Of a DNA stretch of 64,000 nt, positions 8,903 through 18,683 are shown piece by piece (the first letter of the stretch is position 1; every line of letters starts with the position of its first letter). The position numbers and the translations under genes were made by a program. The notes under the pieces were generated by a model. That model was not told the origin of the DNA, did no database searches, and was given only the letters and a program-made list of their open reading frames with translations. The stretch lies in assembly GCA_003402375.1 (NCBI GenBank), contig QFXJ01000045.1, positions 169,290 to 233,289 of the forward strand, in the 5' to 3' direction. Origin of the DNA: Candidatus Nitrotoga sp. CP45. GTDB taxonomy: Bacteria; Pseudomonadota; Gammaproteobacteria; Burkholderiales; Gallionellaceae.

Positions 8903-11900
8903 TTATGCCGACTTACTTCGAGAACCCGTAGCAAATTCATTCATGTATTCGGCCACGACCAAGTGGTTGATGGTGCGGGAAGCATCGGGTGTCAGTTTGA
9001 TGTTTTGTTGAGTCTGAAACTCGCCGATCACGATGGGTTGCATCATTCGTTCGAAATAGCTTTCGTTATCCAGCAATTGGGTGTTTTGCAGCACCTGTTC
9101 ATCAGCCTGCTGTTTGACGCCCAAGAGCGCGTCAAACAGATTTCGATCGGTTTGCGTTAGCGCGCCGCGCTCTTGCAGGCGCTTGTGGATGCGGGTGTAT
9201 TTGGCATCGCCCCGGTATTTGGCGCGGAGCTGGTTGTTTTGGCGGTTCAGCTCTTTCACTTTGTCGTGAATGGCGCCCAGTGCGCCGATGTTGGCGTTCA
9301 TATCGTCCTGCGTGACTTCGTTGAGCTTCTTTTGCTTGAACAGCCTCTCCAGCTCTTCCCTGAGGGTGATGAATTTCGGGTCTTGCTGATCGAAGTTGTC
9401 AGCGAGCGCTTCGCGGGTCTGGCGCAAGGTGTTCTTGAGCTTGTCGGCCAGTACCAGCTCTTCTTCCTTGATCTTGGTGAACATGAAGAGCACGTCTTCC
9501 AGCGCGACGTTGAGCAGGCTGCTGGTATCGGTGGCCGATTCGATGCTTTCCTTGAGGTTGAGCAGATCAAGGTGGTTGCAGGTTTCGCGGTAGAGCTGGT
9601 TGAGCTTATGGAAGTCGAGCTGTTGCAACAAGCCGTAGTCGCCCTGCAGGCGGATCAGGTTATAGAGGCTGCGGGCATCGGTCAGCGCTTTCTTGAGCGC
9701 CAGTAGGGTGGCACGGTCCTGAATCTGGCTAATCTGCCGTGAAAACTCCTCGGCGTTTTCGATATTGAAGCGGAACAGGATGTCCTTGATTGTTTCGATT
9801 TCCTGCGCAATCTCTTCGGCGGATTTAAACAGGTTGGAGTAATGCTCCTGCTCGTCGCCCAGCTCCTCATTTAACTCTTTCAAGTAACGCTGGTTCGTTT
9901 CTTCAAACTCTTTACTGATATCGGCGAAATCAACCACGTAACCGTAGCGGAAATCCTTGTACGGGCGGTTGACCCGTGTCAGTGCCTGGAGCAGGTTCTG
10001 TTTACGGATCACCCGGCCCATGTAGAGCTTCTTCAGCCGTTTTGCATCAAAGCCGGTGAGCAGCATGTTGTAGACAAACAGCAAGTCGATTTTGCCTGAC
10101 TTGAAGTCTTCCACCCAATTCTTGCGCTCATCTTTGTTGCCCACGTCGTGCAGGATCAGCGCGGCGCTTCGGGCGCGATTTTCAAGCAGAGTGCGGGCGG
10201 CGTAGCTTTCCAGTTGCGTGGCGGCGATCAGTTCTTGCGCGGAATCCTGCACGGCATAAGCCGGTGTGGGCTGGGCTGCATAGACGGTATTGAAAATCTC
10301 AAACATCTGGCGGGCTTGATCGGCGCTGTCGCAGATGACCATGCCGCCGATGCTGGCATCGCCCAGCGCGCTTCGGCTCTTCTCGAAATCGCGCACGATG
10401 TAGTCCAGCATGGGCTCGACAAACTTGGGGTGCGCGTAGATGAGTTTGCGGTCGATGTCTCCTTGCTGAAGCTCCACGGCCGCGAGCGCTTCTTGCAGCG
10501 AGAGCTTGTAGTTGGTGGCGATCTCTTCGCGGATCAGGCGCAGGGTGTAGCCGTCGGCGATGGAGGCGTTGTAGTAGTACTTGTGGATGTAATCGCCAAA
10601 CAGGGCGCGGGAATTGTAGTCGTCTCCCAGCAGCGGCGTGCCGGTGAGGCCGATCTTGATGGCATTGCGGTCTGACTGGCTGAGATTGGCGAGAAAGCTG
10701 CCCTGCGGGTTGTAGCTGCGATGCACCTCGTCGAGAAAATAGACGCGCTGGATGCTGACATCGTAGTCTTCGGCGTGCACCACATCCGGGTCGTCCTGAA
10801 ATTTCTGGATATTGACCACGGTAATTTCAGGTTTGCCGGTATTGTTGTGAAGCACTTGCGTGGTCTTGATGTCGCGAGCAAAGGCATCGCGGCTATCAAT
10901 GGTATGCACGATCAACCCGCGCCCGGAAAATTCACGTTGCGCCTGGGTGAGTAGGTCGATCCGGTCGACGATGAAATAGAACTTGGGGATGATGCCCCTG
11001 CGCTGGAAATAGTCGGTGAGAAAACGGGTGTTGTAATAGGCTAGCGCGGTTTTGCCGCTGCCCTGAGTGTGCCAGATGATCCCCATGCGTACACCGGCAT
11101 CCAGCTTCCGTTCAATCGCCTTGGTAGCGAAGATCTGCGGGTAACGCATGACGTGCTTATGCAGGCCGTCGGCCTCGTTCACATAGACAAGCGCAAAGCG
11201 CAACAGAAAGGCCAGACGGTCACGGCTGAGCAACGATGTGCAGATGCGATTGGTCGGAGTGTCGGGCGCTTTATTGCTGAGGAATTCCGGGCTGTGCTTG
11301 ATGACGTTGAGGTTGTTATCACGCAGCACCTCGTTTTCAAGCACATCATCCTCGCCGGTCAGCAGGTCTGCCAGATTCAGCTCCTCTTCTTCGCGGAAGT
11401 AGTTGAAGATCGGCGCGTCATACGAGGGGCTGGCGTAGAACGCTCCCTCGATAGGGTGTGGCGAGCCGTCTTCGTACTCCATGTTATTGGAGAAAACCAT
11501 CAGCTGGGTAATGTTGATGAAGCGACGGAAACGGGGATTGCGGCAGCGCGTGATAATGCGGTTGCGCTCGGCAAGCACGCCTTCACGGTTGTTGGGTTTC
11601 TTGACCTCGATGAATACCAGCGGCATGCCGTTGATGAGCACGGTGATGTCCGGCCGGAATTCGTCGTCGCCATTCTTGCAGGTTAACTCGGTGACGACAT
11701 GGAAGCTGTTGTTGCTGAAGTTCTCGAAGTCGATCAGCCGGATACCTGAGCGCTCCGTAAGCTTTTCGTAGAAGGCTTTGCCGAGGTCTTCGTTATCCAG
11801 CAGGAGTTTAACGTCTGCCAACAGCCGGTCAATGTCGTCATGCTCAATGCCGGGATTGATCCGGGCGATGGCGGCACGAAACAAGTCTGGAAAGATATTG

Positions 11901-12007
11901 GTCTCTTCGTCCCATACGGCATTCTTGAGCGAGAGGTAGCGGTAGCCAAGCCGCACCAGATGCTGTATGCAGGGGATTTTTACGCGTGAATCTTCGCTGA
12001 AAATCAT
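8903..12007 (-). CDS. hsdR: Type I restriction endonuclease subunit R
   Basis: HsdR N-terminal nuclease motif (FIEVKKPNN), helicase motifs GSGKTALA, FLDEVHRS, GLTGTPL; best start ATG 12007 (MIFSEDSRVKIPCIQHLV). Confidence 0.93.
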   Translation of the reverse strand: MIFSEDSRVKIPCIQHLVRLGYRYLSLKNAVWDEETNIFPDLFRAAIARINPGIEHDDIDRLLADVKLLLDNEDLGKAFYEKLTERSGIRLIDFENFSNNSFHVVTELTCKNGDDEFRPDITVLINGMPLVFIEVKKPNNREGVLAERNRIITRCRNPRFRRFINITQLMVFSNNMEYEDGSPHPIEGAFYASPSYDAPIFNYFREEEELNLADLLTGEDDVLENEVLRDNNLNVIKHSPEFLSNKAPDTPTNRICTSLLSRDRLAFLLRFALVYVNEADGLHKHVMRYPQIFATKAIERKLDAGVRMGIIWHTQGSGKTALAYYNTRFLTDYFQRRGIIPKFYFIVDRIDLLTQAQREFSGRGLIVHTIDSRDAFARDIKTTQVLHNNTGKPEITVVNIQKFQDDPDVVHAEDYDVSIQRVYFLDEVHRSYNPQGSFLANLSQSDRNAIKIGLTGTPLLGDDYNSRALFGDYIHKYYYNASIADGYTLRLIREEIATNYKLSLQEALAAVELQQGDIDRKLIYAHPKFVEPMLDYIVRDFEKSRSALGDASIGGMVICDSADQARQMFEIFNTVYAAQPTPAYAVQDSAQELIAATQLESYAARTLLENRARSAALILHDVGNKDERKNWVEDFKSGKIDLLFVYNMLLTGFDAKRLKKLYMGRVIRKQNLLQALTRVNRPYKDFRYGYVVDFADISKEFEETNQRYLKELNEELGDEQEHYSNLFKSAEEIAQEIETIKDILFRFNIENAEEFSRQISQIQDRATLLALKKALTDARSLYNLIRLQGDYGLLQQLDFHKLNQLYRETCNHLDLLNLKESIESATDTSSLLNVALEDVLFMFTKIKEEELVLADKLKNTLRQTREALADNFDQQDPKFITLREELERLFKQKKLNEVTQDDMNANIGALGAIHDKVKELNRQNNQLRAKYRGDAKYTRIHKRLQERGALTQTDRNLFDALLGVKQQADEQVLQNTQLLDNESYFERMMQPIVIGEFQTQQNIKLTPDASRTINHLVVAEYMNEFATGSRSKSA

Positions 12008-12183
12008 CAGATAAAATCTCCCTGTACTTGTTTTGTATTTGTCAGGCTGGCCCACTTCGCCCCGCGCCCCTTACCCGTAGGGGCAATCAGCCCCTTGCGC
12101 TCGCGCCAGCGGTAGACGGTGCTTTTTACCACGCTCAGGTGCTGGGCAACTTCGCTTGCGGTGACCCACGGTTCAGTATTCAT
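12007..12183 (-). CDS. 58-aa excisionase/MerR-like HTH DNA-binding protein (absent from ORF track)
   Basis: Manual translation: MNTEPWVTASEVAQHLSVVKSTVYRWRERKGLIAPTGKGRGAKWASLTNTKQVQGDFI; stop TGA overlaps hsdR ATG (TGATG). Confidence 0.8.
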   Translation of the reverse strand: MNTEPWVTASEVAQHLSVVKSTVYRWRERKGLIAPTGKGRGAKWASLTNTKQVQGDFI

Positions 12184-12490
12184 GGAATTGGCGCTCGGAT
12201 TAAAGCCTTAAAGTCGTTCTAAATCGTCATCAGTCTAACAGGCAGACCGCTTGGCGACCACAAGTGAAGAGCGGCTGCACAAGCCAGTGCATAGCAATCC
12301 AAAAAGCATCGTTTTGCGCAACAACGGTGAAAAATGGGGGATATTTGAACTATTCACTTACGCCCCCGTCCTAAAGGGCATTAGGTAAACATAAAACTAT
12401 CGCCTTATTTGCAGCCTTAAATATTACTGTTTCAGGTCTATCGGATCGCAAATTGAATAATTATGTATGTAAATTAAAAAAGGTATAGAA

Positions 12491-12946
12491 ATGAAGCAAA
12501 TAACAATACGCCTACCGTTGGTGTTTTTCTCAATATTTCTGGTGGGAATATCGGCCAGCCAGTCAGCATTCGGGCATGGTGGTCCGTGGTATGGTGGCGG
12601 TTGGGGTGGAGGTGGCCGAGTGGGCATCTATCTTGGCGCACCGATTGGTTTTAACTTTGGGTTTTCTCCGTATTCATACTACAGGGCGCCGTACTACGGG
12701 TCGCCGTACAATTATTTGCCTGCGCCCGTATATTATCCTTCTGTGCAGCAACCTCCGCAGGTAATTTACACTGAACGAAGAGTTGGTTCACCCCTAAGCT
12801 CACAGGAATCACCCACAAATTCTATTCAAAATTTTCAGAACTCGTGGTGGTACTACTGCACGGCTTCCAATGCGTATTATCCCTATACTAAGAAATGCCC
12901 CGGAGGTTGGTTACGCGTCGCTCCGCAGCCTGTACTCGACAAATGA
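12491..12946 (+). CDS. Secreted Gly/Tyr/Pro-rich hypothetical protein
   Basis: Signal peptide, GGPWYGGGWGGGG low-complexity, C-terminal WWYYCTASNAYYPYTKKCPGGW motif. Confidence 0.7.
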   Translation: MKQITIRLPLVFFSIFLVGISASQSAFGHGGPWYGGGWGGGGRVGIYLGAPIGFNFGFSPYSYYRAPYYGSPYNYLPAPVYYPSVQQPPQVIYTERRVGSPLSSQESPTNSIQNFQNSWWYYCTASNAYYPYTKKCPGGWLRVAPQPVLDK

Positions 12947-12975
12947 CTGACTACATATAATAAGGAACCTGCGCC

Positions 12976-13563
12976 ATGCCCCAGAAATTAAAACTCTTTT
13001 CAATGCTAGTGGTGGTTTTCGGCATTAGCGCTTGTACATCGATCCCGGCGGGTCCGGGAATGCTTGTTTTACCTGGCACGGGAAAAAGCTTTAACCAATT
13101 TAGATTTGACGAAGACGATTGTAGACAATACGCCAGCGCTCAGGTTGGAGGACGCACGGCGAATCAGGCAGCCACTGATAGTGGTGTGAAAAGTGCTGTG
13201 GTTGGCACCGTAGTCGGTGTTACAGCAGGTGCTTTGTTAGGCGGGAACAGTGGTGCTGGGATTGGCGCTGGATCTGGATTGCTCATTGGTTCGGCGATTG
13301 GAGCGGGAACGGGTGACAGCTCAGGATACAACCTCCAGCAGCGTTATGACTTTGCTTATGTCCAATGCATGTATGCTAAAGGCCATCGGGTCCCAGTATC
13401 AGGTAACTTGGAAGATTCGCGGCAGCCCGTCATTAAAAACACCGCCGCTGTACGGGCACCAAGCGCGACCCCATCATTGCCTCCTGCTAGTTCTTCCGTG
13501 CCTCCGCCCCCCCCTCGCGGAAACCCGCCCCCGCCACCTTCGGGCGTTTCCACTGCCCCTTAA
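12976..13563 (+). CDS. Glycine-zipper lipoprotein
   Basis: Lipobox-like GISACTS, glycine-zipper GTVVGVTAGALLGGNSGAGIGAGSGLLIGSAIGAG, Pro-rich tail. Confidence 0.75.
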   Translation: MPQKLKLFSMLVVVFGISACTSIPAGPGMLVLPGTGKSFNQFRFDEDDCRQYASAQVGGRTANQAATDSGVKSAVVGTVVGVTAGALLGGNSGAGIGAGSGLLIGSAIGAGTGDSSGYNLQQRYDFAYVQCMYAKGHRVPVSGNLEDSRQPVIKNTAAVRAPSATPSLPPASSSVPPPPPRGNPPPPPSGVSTAP

Positions 13564-13664
13564 GGGAGGCTAATCTGAGTTATGGGGTTACCCCTAAGAG
13601 TTACCCCTGTCTAAAGCTGGATGCTATAGGACAGTGTTACCCCGATTTGGACGATAAAGGCAAG

Positions 13665-13690
13665 AAAAAACCCGCACTTAGGCGGGTTTA
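13665..13690 (-). terminator. Rho-independent terminator of ssrA
   Basis: Minus strand AAACCCGCCTAAGTGCGGGTTTTTTC. Confidence 0.85.
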
Positions 13691-13722
13691 AGGATGTTAC
13701 TGAACTTCTTGAAACACTTAAT

Positions 13723-14091
13723 TGGTGGAGGCGGCGGGAATTGAACCCGCGTCCGCAAGCACTCTACAGGCAGTTCTACATACTTAGTCAAGTTATTTAA
13801 TTTTATCCGGTAGACGCCAACCGACAGGCTGCTACCGAACGAGTTACCTAAATTTAATGCCATACAAAGTAACCCTGCATGACACGATTCCGTGTAAATG
13901 ACCTCACTCATCGCGGCCTTGCGGCCTTGAGCCCCTCCACGGACAGCAGGGTGTGAGGTCTAACCGCTTACGCGGCTAAAGCGTACGTTTCGTCGTTTGC
14001 GACTATTGGTTTTCCAGCTGATTTACGAGGTTGCGGGTCCTCGGTATGCCCTACACTGCTTTGCAACCCACGTCGAAGCCAAGTCGCCCCC
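13723..14091 (-). ncRNA. ssrA: tmRNA; tag peptide ANDETYALAA
   Basis: 5' GGGGGCGACTTGGCTTCGACGTGG..., tag ORF GCAAACGACGAAACGTACGCTTTAGCCGCGTAA (13968-14000), 3' GGACGCGGGTTCAATTCCCGCCGCCTCCACCA. Confidence 0.97.
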
Positions 14092-14559
14092 GGTTTCGAT
14101 ATGTTTTAGATACAAATTCCTGCTACAAAACTTAGCAGATTGTAGCAGTTATGAGTGGCGAAGGCAGAAGAAGTTCCGTATCTTCTCAATTAACTGTAAT
14201 AGCCGTTTAGGGGGTAAAGGGTTCTGGTACAAACCGCATCGGTGCTACCGTTCACGGAATCAGGCTACAGGAAATCACCAGGTACATTTGATTCATCCAT
14301 ATACGGGCAACGAAAACAGACTTGCCCCAATACTGTTTGGTTAAAGACATTCCGTTCGCCTAGACCCTTCGACTTTGCTCAAGACTGAAGGCATTGTCGA
14401 AGGGCTCTGGGTGAGCAGCTGGTGGTTCGACATGCTCACCACGAACGGTTAAGCGGGAAGTATTTATCCCCGTCCAGGTTATCCGTCACCCGTTGCTTTC
14501 ATGCAGTGATACCATGTAAATCAATTCGCTGCTTGACTCGTTGGACTACTGTTTTAACA

Positions 14560-16509
14560 ATGATAGATAAAAAACTCGCATTCCTGTTTTCGCCTAATGG
14601 TGCGCTGGCCGAGCACATCCCTGATTTTCGCGCGCGTCCACAGCAGGTGGAAATGGCGCAAGCCATCGCTCAGGCAATTACCGCGAATGGACAGCTTATC
14701 GCAGAGGCAGGTACAGGAACAGGCAAGACTTTTGCTTATCTCGTCCCTGCCTTGCTTGCAGGTGGTAAGGTGATTATTTCCACCGGCACAAAAAATTTGC
14801 AAGACCAACTGTTTCAGCGCGATTTGCCCACGGTACGTGATGCGCTCAAAGTGCCGGTTTCAATAGCATTGCTCAAGGGGCGTTCCAATTACGTCTGCCA
14901 TTATCACCTCGAACGCACGCAGTCTGATGGCCGCTTTACTACACGCGAGGATGCGCGCCATCTAGCCAAAATTGTGAAGTACGCGAAAATTACCCAGTCC
15001 GGCGACAAGAGTGGTGTGAGCGATGTGCCAGAGAATGCACTTATCTGGATGCAGGTAACTTCAACGCGCGATAACTGCCTGGGGCAGGAATGCCCGCATC
15101 ATAAAGATTGCTTTGTACTTAAGGCGCGCAAGGAGGCGATGCGGGCCGATGTGGTGGTGGTGAACCATCATTTGTTTTTCGCCGATTTGATGCTGCGCGA
15201 CGAAGGTGTGGCGGAACTGTTGCCAGCCTGCAATACGGTTATTTTCGACGAAGCACATCAATTGCCCGAGACCGCCAGCTTGTTTTTTGGCGAAAGTATT
15301 TCAACTTCACAAATCATCGAATTGGCGCGAGATACGCGTTTGGAGGCGGCAATTTCGGCTAAAGACTTTGCCGCGCTTCCCGCTGCCACGGACTCGTTGG
15401 ATAAAGCCGCGCGTGATTTGCGCTTGGTGTTTAAACAAAGGGAAGGGCGCATGACTGCCATCGCTATTGAAGACTTATCCAGCTGGATAGATGCCATGGC
15501 CGTGCTGATCGAAAAGCTCAAACAGGTTAACAATCTGTTGGAGAAGCAGGCAGAGCGCAGCGAGGGGCTTGAGAATTGCTGGCAACGGGGGCAGGTGATG
15601 GCGCAAAAAATTTCACAATGGCAGGACAAAGAGCAGGTGGATAGGGTGCGCTGGCTGGAAATATTTCACCAATCCGTGCAGCTCAACACGACGCCGTTGT
15701 CCATCGCGGAAATATTTTCCAAGCAAATTAATGGCCATCCGCGTGCATGGATTTTCACTTCAGCCACGATCACAGTGAAGCAGGATTTTTCGCACTATCA
15801 ATCCGAAATGGGGTTGCTTGAGGCTCAAACCGCTTGCTGGGATAGCCCTTTTAACTACCCTGAGCAGGCATTGTTATATGTGCCCCAAAATATGCTCGAC
15901 CCGAATAATCCTGGTTATACCGAAGCGGTGGTGTTGGCGGCTCTGCCATTGATCGAGGCCAGCAAGGGGCGTGCATTTTTGCTGTTCACTAGTCTGCGCG
16001 CCATGCAACGCGCACATGAGATTTTAACGGCTGAATTCGAGCGTAAGAAACTTAGTTATCCGTTGATGTTACAGGGCGAAGGTTCGCGTAATGAGCTATT
16101 GAGCCGCTTCCGTGAACACGGCAACGCCATACTGTTGGGCAGCCAATCGTTTTGGGAAGGGGTAGATGTGCGCGGCGAAGCGCTTTCACTAGTGGTAATA
16201 GACAAACTGCCGTTCGCTCCGCCGGATGACCCGGTATTGGCGGCGCGCCTTGCACAGATTACCAGCCAGGGACGTAACGCCTTTATGGAATATCAGTTGC
16301 CCCGCACAGTCATTAATCTTAAGCAAGGTGCAGGACGCTTGATCCGAGATGAGACCGATCGCGGTGTGCTAATGATTTGTGATCCGCGTTTGATAGCAAA
16401 ATCCTACGGCAAGCGCATATGGCAGAGCTTACCGCCATTCAAGCGCACACGGGATTTAAGCGAGGCGGTGGATTTTTTTCGTAGTGCATGGAAGTCATGC
16501 GTGGTGTAA
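14560..16509 (+). CDS. ATP-dependent DNA helicase, DinG/YoaA family
   Basis: AEAGTGTGKTFAYL Walker A, Cys cluster CLGQECPHHKDC, DEAH box (IFDEAHQLPE), LGSQSFWEGVDV. Confidence 0.92.
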   Translation: MIDKKLAFLFSPNGALAEHIPDFRARPQQVEMAQAIAQAITANGQLIAEAGTGTGKTFAYLVPALLAGGKVIISTGTKNLQDQLFQRDLPTVRDALKVPVSIALLKGRSNYVCHYHLERTQSDGRFTTREDARHLAKIVKYAKITQSGDKSGVSDVPENALIWMQVTSTRDNCLGQECPHHKDCFVLKARKEAMRADVVVVNHHLFFADLMLRDEGVAELLPACNTVIFDEAHQLPETASLFFGESISTSQIIELARDTRLEAAISAKDFAALPAATDSLDKAARDLRLVFKQREGRMTAIAIEDLSSWIDAMAVLIEKLKQVNNLLEKQAERSEGLENCWQRGQVMAQKISQWQDKEQVDRVRWLEIFHQSVQLNTTPLSIAEIFSKQINGHPRAWIFTSATITVKQDFSHYQSEMGLLEAQTACWDSPFNYPEQALLYVPQNMLDPNNPGYTEAVVLAALPLIEASKGRAFLLFTSLRAMQRAHEILTAEFERKKLSYPLMLQGEGSRNELLSRFREHGNAILLGSQSFWEGVDVRGEALSLVVIDKLPFAPPDDPVLAARLAQITSQGRNAFMEYQLPRTVINLKQGAGRLIRDETDRGVLMICDPRLIAKSYGKRIWQSLPPFKRTRDLSEAVDFFRSAWKSCVV

Positions 16510-16574
16510 TTATTACATACCGGGATAGGGTCACCCGGGATGTGTCTGTTTCCAGTGAAAAATCAGGAGAGAAC

Positions 16575-16859
16575 TTATCGGTTGAGACGCATCTTGTCCG
16601 GTAATGTAATGTTAAGCTCCAGTACGTCATATTCGCCATGCTTCTCTAATTGAACATTGATAGATTCGCGGTCTATATGAATGTATTTCGCAATCACAAC
16701 CATAAGTTCTTCTTGGAGTGCAGGCAAATAATCTGGAGTGGGCGCACCCCTTCCGGCACGTTCGTGGGCCAGAATAATCTGTAGACGTTCTTTAGCGACG
16801 ATGGCGGTTTTTTTTTCGTTACCACGCAGGTAGCTGATTAAGCCAGCGATCATGGACAT
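16575..16859 (-). CDS. minE: Cell division topological specificity factor MinE
   Basis: [15 protein letters not shown]...[17 protein letters not shown]; adjacent to minD. Confidence 0.93.
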   Translation of the reverse strand: MSMIAGLISYLRGNEKKTAIVAKERLQIILAHERAGRGAPTPDYLPALQEELMVVIAKYIHIDRESINVQLEKHGEYDVLELNITLPDKMRLNR

Positions 16860-16860
16860 C

Positions 16861-17694
16861 TCAGCGGCCCCCCAGCAGTCGTTTGAAAAAACTCTTTTTC
16901 TCTACGGTAACAAAACGCATCGGTAGTCCTTCGTCACCCATAAAGCGCCCCACCACGTCCCGATAGGCTTCAGCCACGTCGCTCTTATCTAAATGGATAG
17001 CTGGAGTGCCTGCATTAGAGGCTTGGAGTACTGATTCCGATTCCGGAATTACGCCGATCAAGGGGATGCGCAAGATTTCCTGGATGTCAGTAACCGACAA
17101 CATTTCGCCAGCTTCTACCCGCTTGGGATCGTAGCGAGTAATCAGTAAATGTTCTTTCACTGGATCGAGGCCATCCACAGCGCGTTTGGATTTGGCTGCG
17201 AGAATCCCGAGAATGCGGTCCGAATCCCGCACTGATGACACCTCCGGATTAGTTACTACCAAAGCCTCATCGGCAAAATACATTGCGGTGAATGCGCCTG
17301 ATTCGATGCCTGCCGGGGAGTCACATACGATACAGTCAAAACTTTCTTTTAGTTCGTTCAGTATGCGTTCAACGCCTTCCAGGTTGAGCGCATCTTTGTC
17401 TCGGGTTTGGGATGCGGGAAGAATGTACAGGTTGTCACAGTTCTTATCTTTGATGAGTGCCTGTTTAAGGGTCACCTCGCCGTTGATGACGTTGATGATG
17501 TCATACACCACACGCCGCTCGCAGCCCATGATGAGGTCCAGGTTGCGTAAACCCACATCGAAGTCGATGACAACCGTTTTGTTTCCCCGTAGGGCGAGAC
17601 CGCTGGAGAAGCTGGCGCTGGTTGTGGTCTTACCTACACCACCTTTCCCTGAAGTAACTACAATAACTTTAGACACGTTTATATTCCTGAACAA
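16861..17694 (-). CDS. minD: Septum site-determining ATPase MinD
   Basis: [12 protein letters not shown] deviant Walker [18 protein letters not shown]-terminal amphipathic FFKRLLG. Confidence 0.97.
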   Translation of the reverse strand: MFRNINVSKVIVVTSGKGGVGKTTTSASFSSGLALRGNKTVVIDFDVGLRNLDLIMGCERRVVYDIINVINGEVTLKQALIKDKNCDNLYILPASQTRDKDALNLEGVERILNELKESFDCIVCDSPAGIESGAFTAMYFADEALVVTNPEVSSVRDSDRILGILAAKSKRAVDGLDPVKEHLLITRYDPKRVEAGEMLSVTDIQEILRIPLIGVIPESESVLQASNAGTPAIHLDKSDVAEAYRDVVGRFMGDEGLPMRFVTVEKKSFFKRLLGGR

Positions 17695-17740
17695 GATTTA
17701 GATACATTTTACCCGTAAATGGGGATGCTAAAAAATTCCT

Positions 17741-18577
17741 TTAGCTAAGCAAGGGCTGGATAATCAAATCAGAGCCATTCAGATGCACCTGAACGGGTTT
17801 GCCGCGTAAATTTTCGGGAATGCCGTTCTCGAATACCTTAAAGCAGCCAGCAACGGAAATCAATTCTGCTTCCAGGCTATGTACGAAAATACGCGCATTC
17901 TCGTTACCTTGAGCCCCCGCGATTGCACGGCCGCGCAGCGGGGCGTAAATGTGGATATCTCCGTCAGCAATCAGTTCAGCGCCTGCATTAACAACGCCCA
18001 GTACAACCAAATTACTACCTTCGGCATAGATTCTCTGGCCAGTGCGGACCGGTTTGTTGATTATCATGGTTGGACGGAAAGTTGGCGGTACTTGGGAAAC
18101 GGGATTTTGGCGTTGGGTATCTGAGTCAAGGACGTTGCTGTTATTGGTTTCTATCGTCAATCCAAATTCGGGCAGTTCGGGTGCATTATTTTTTTCTGCA
18201 TTAGGAGTAATGCTTGGGGCTGTGGTGGGAATCGGTGCCGTCTTTACTGTGGGTTTAACAATGGTGTCAGGGAAGAGTCCCAAGCCTGATTGTACGGCGG
18301 CTTCGCGCTGCTCAGTGGATCCCCCTATAACACCAGTGGCATGCATGCCATGATCCAGCATGAATGACATAAGGTCAGCAAAGTCTGGGGAAATGTTGCT
18401 GTTCGCGATAGCAGAGAGATCGAGAGCAACAGGTGTATTGGAGAAAAAATTATGCGTTTTATTAACACGCGTATCCAATTGATTTTTTAGTTGAGCCATG
18501 TCGGTTGTATTGACATAGAGCACAAATAAAGAGAGATTGGCAATTTTGAGTTTGAATGCTGGTTCTGCGTGTGCCAT
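17741..18577 (-). CDS. minC: Septum site-determining protein MinC
   Basis: C-terminal RIYAEGSNLVVLGVVNAGAELIADGDIHIYAPLRGRAIAGAQG. Confidence 0.95.
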   Translation of the reverse strand: MAHAEPAFKLKIANLSLFVLYVNTTDMAQLKNQLDTRVNKTHNFFSNTPVALDLSAIANSNISPDFADLMSFMLDHGMHATGVIGGSTEQREAAVQSGLGLFPDTIVKPTVKTAPIPTTAPSITPNAEKNNAPELPEFGLTIETNNSNVLDSDTQRQNPVSQVPPTFRPTMIINKPVRTGQRIYAEGSNLVVLGVVNAGAELIADGDIHIYAPLRGRAIAGAQGNENARIFVHSLEAELISVAGCFKVFENGIPENLRGKPVQVHLNGSDLIIQPLLS

Positions 18578-18683
18578 ATTTTTGAGTCTTTTAGAGTCTG
18601 TTGCTAAGCTTGGTAGGACTCCGCCCCCTAAGTCTTAAGAAGGTCGCGCAGTTTAACGATGCCTTCCGTGGTTTTCAAGCTTG

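Noticed and set aside
13678-14344. ORFs 13678..13911 (-) and 13997..14344 (+)
   Set aside because: They lie within or antisense to the clearly identifiable tmRNA and its upstream region.
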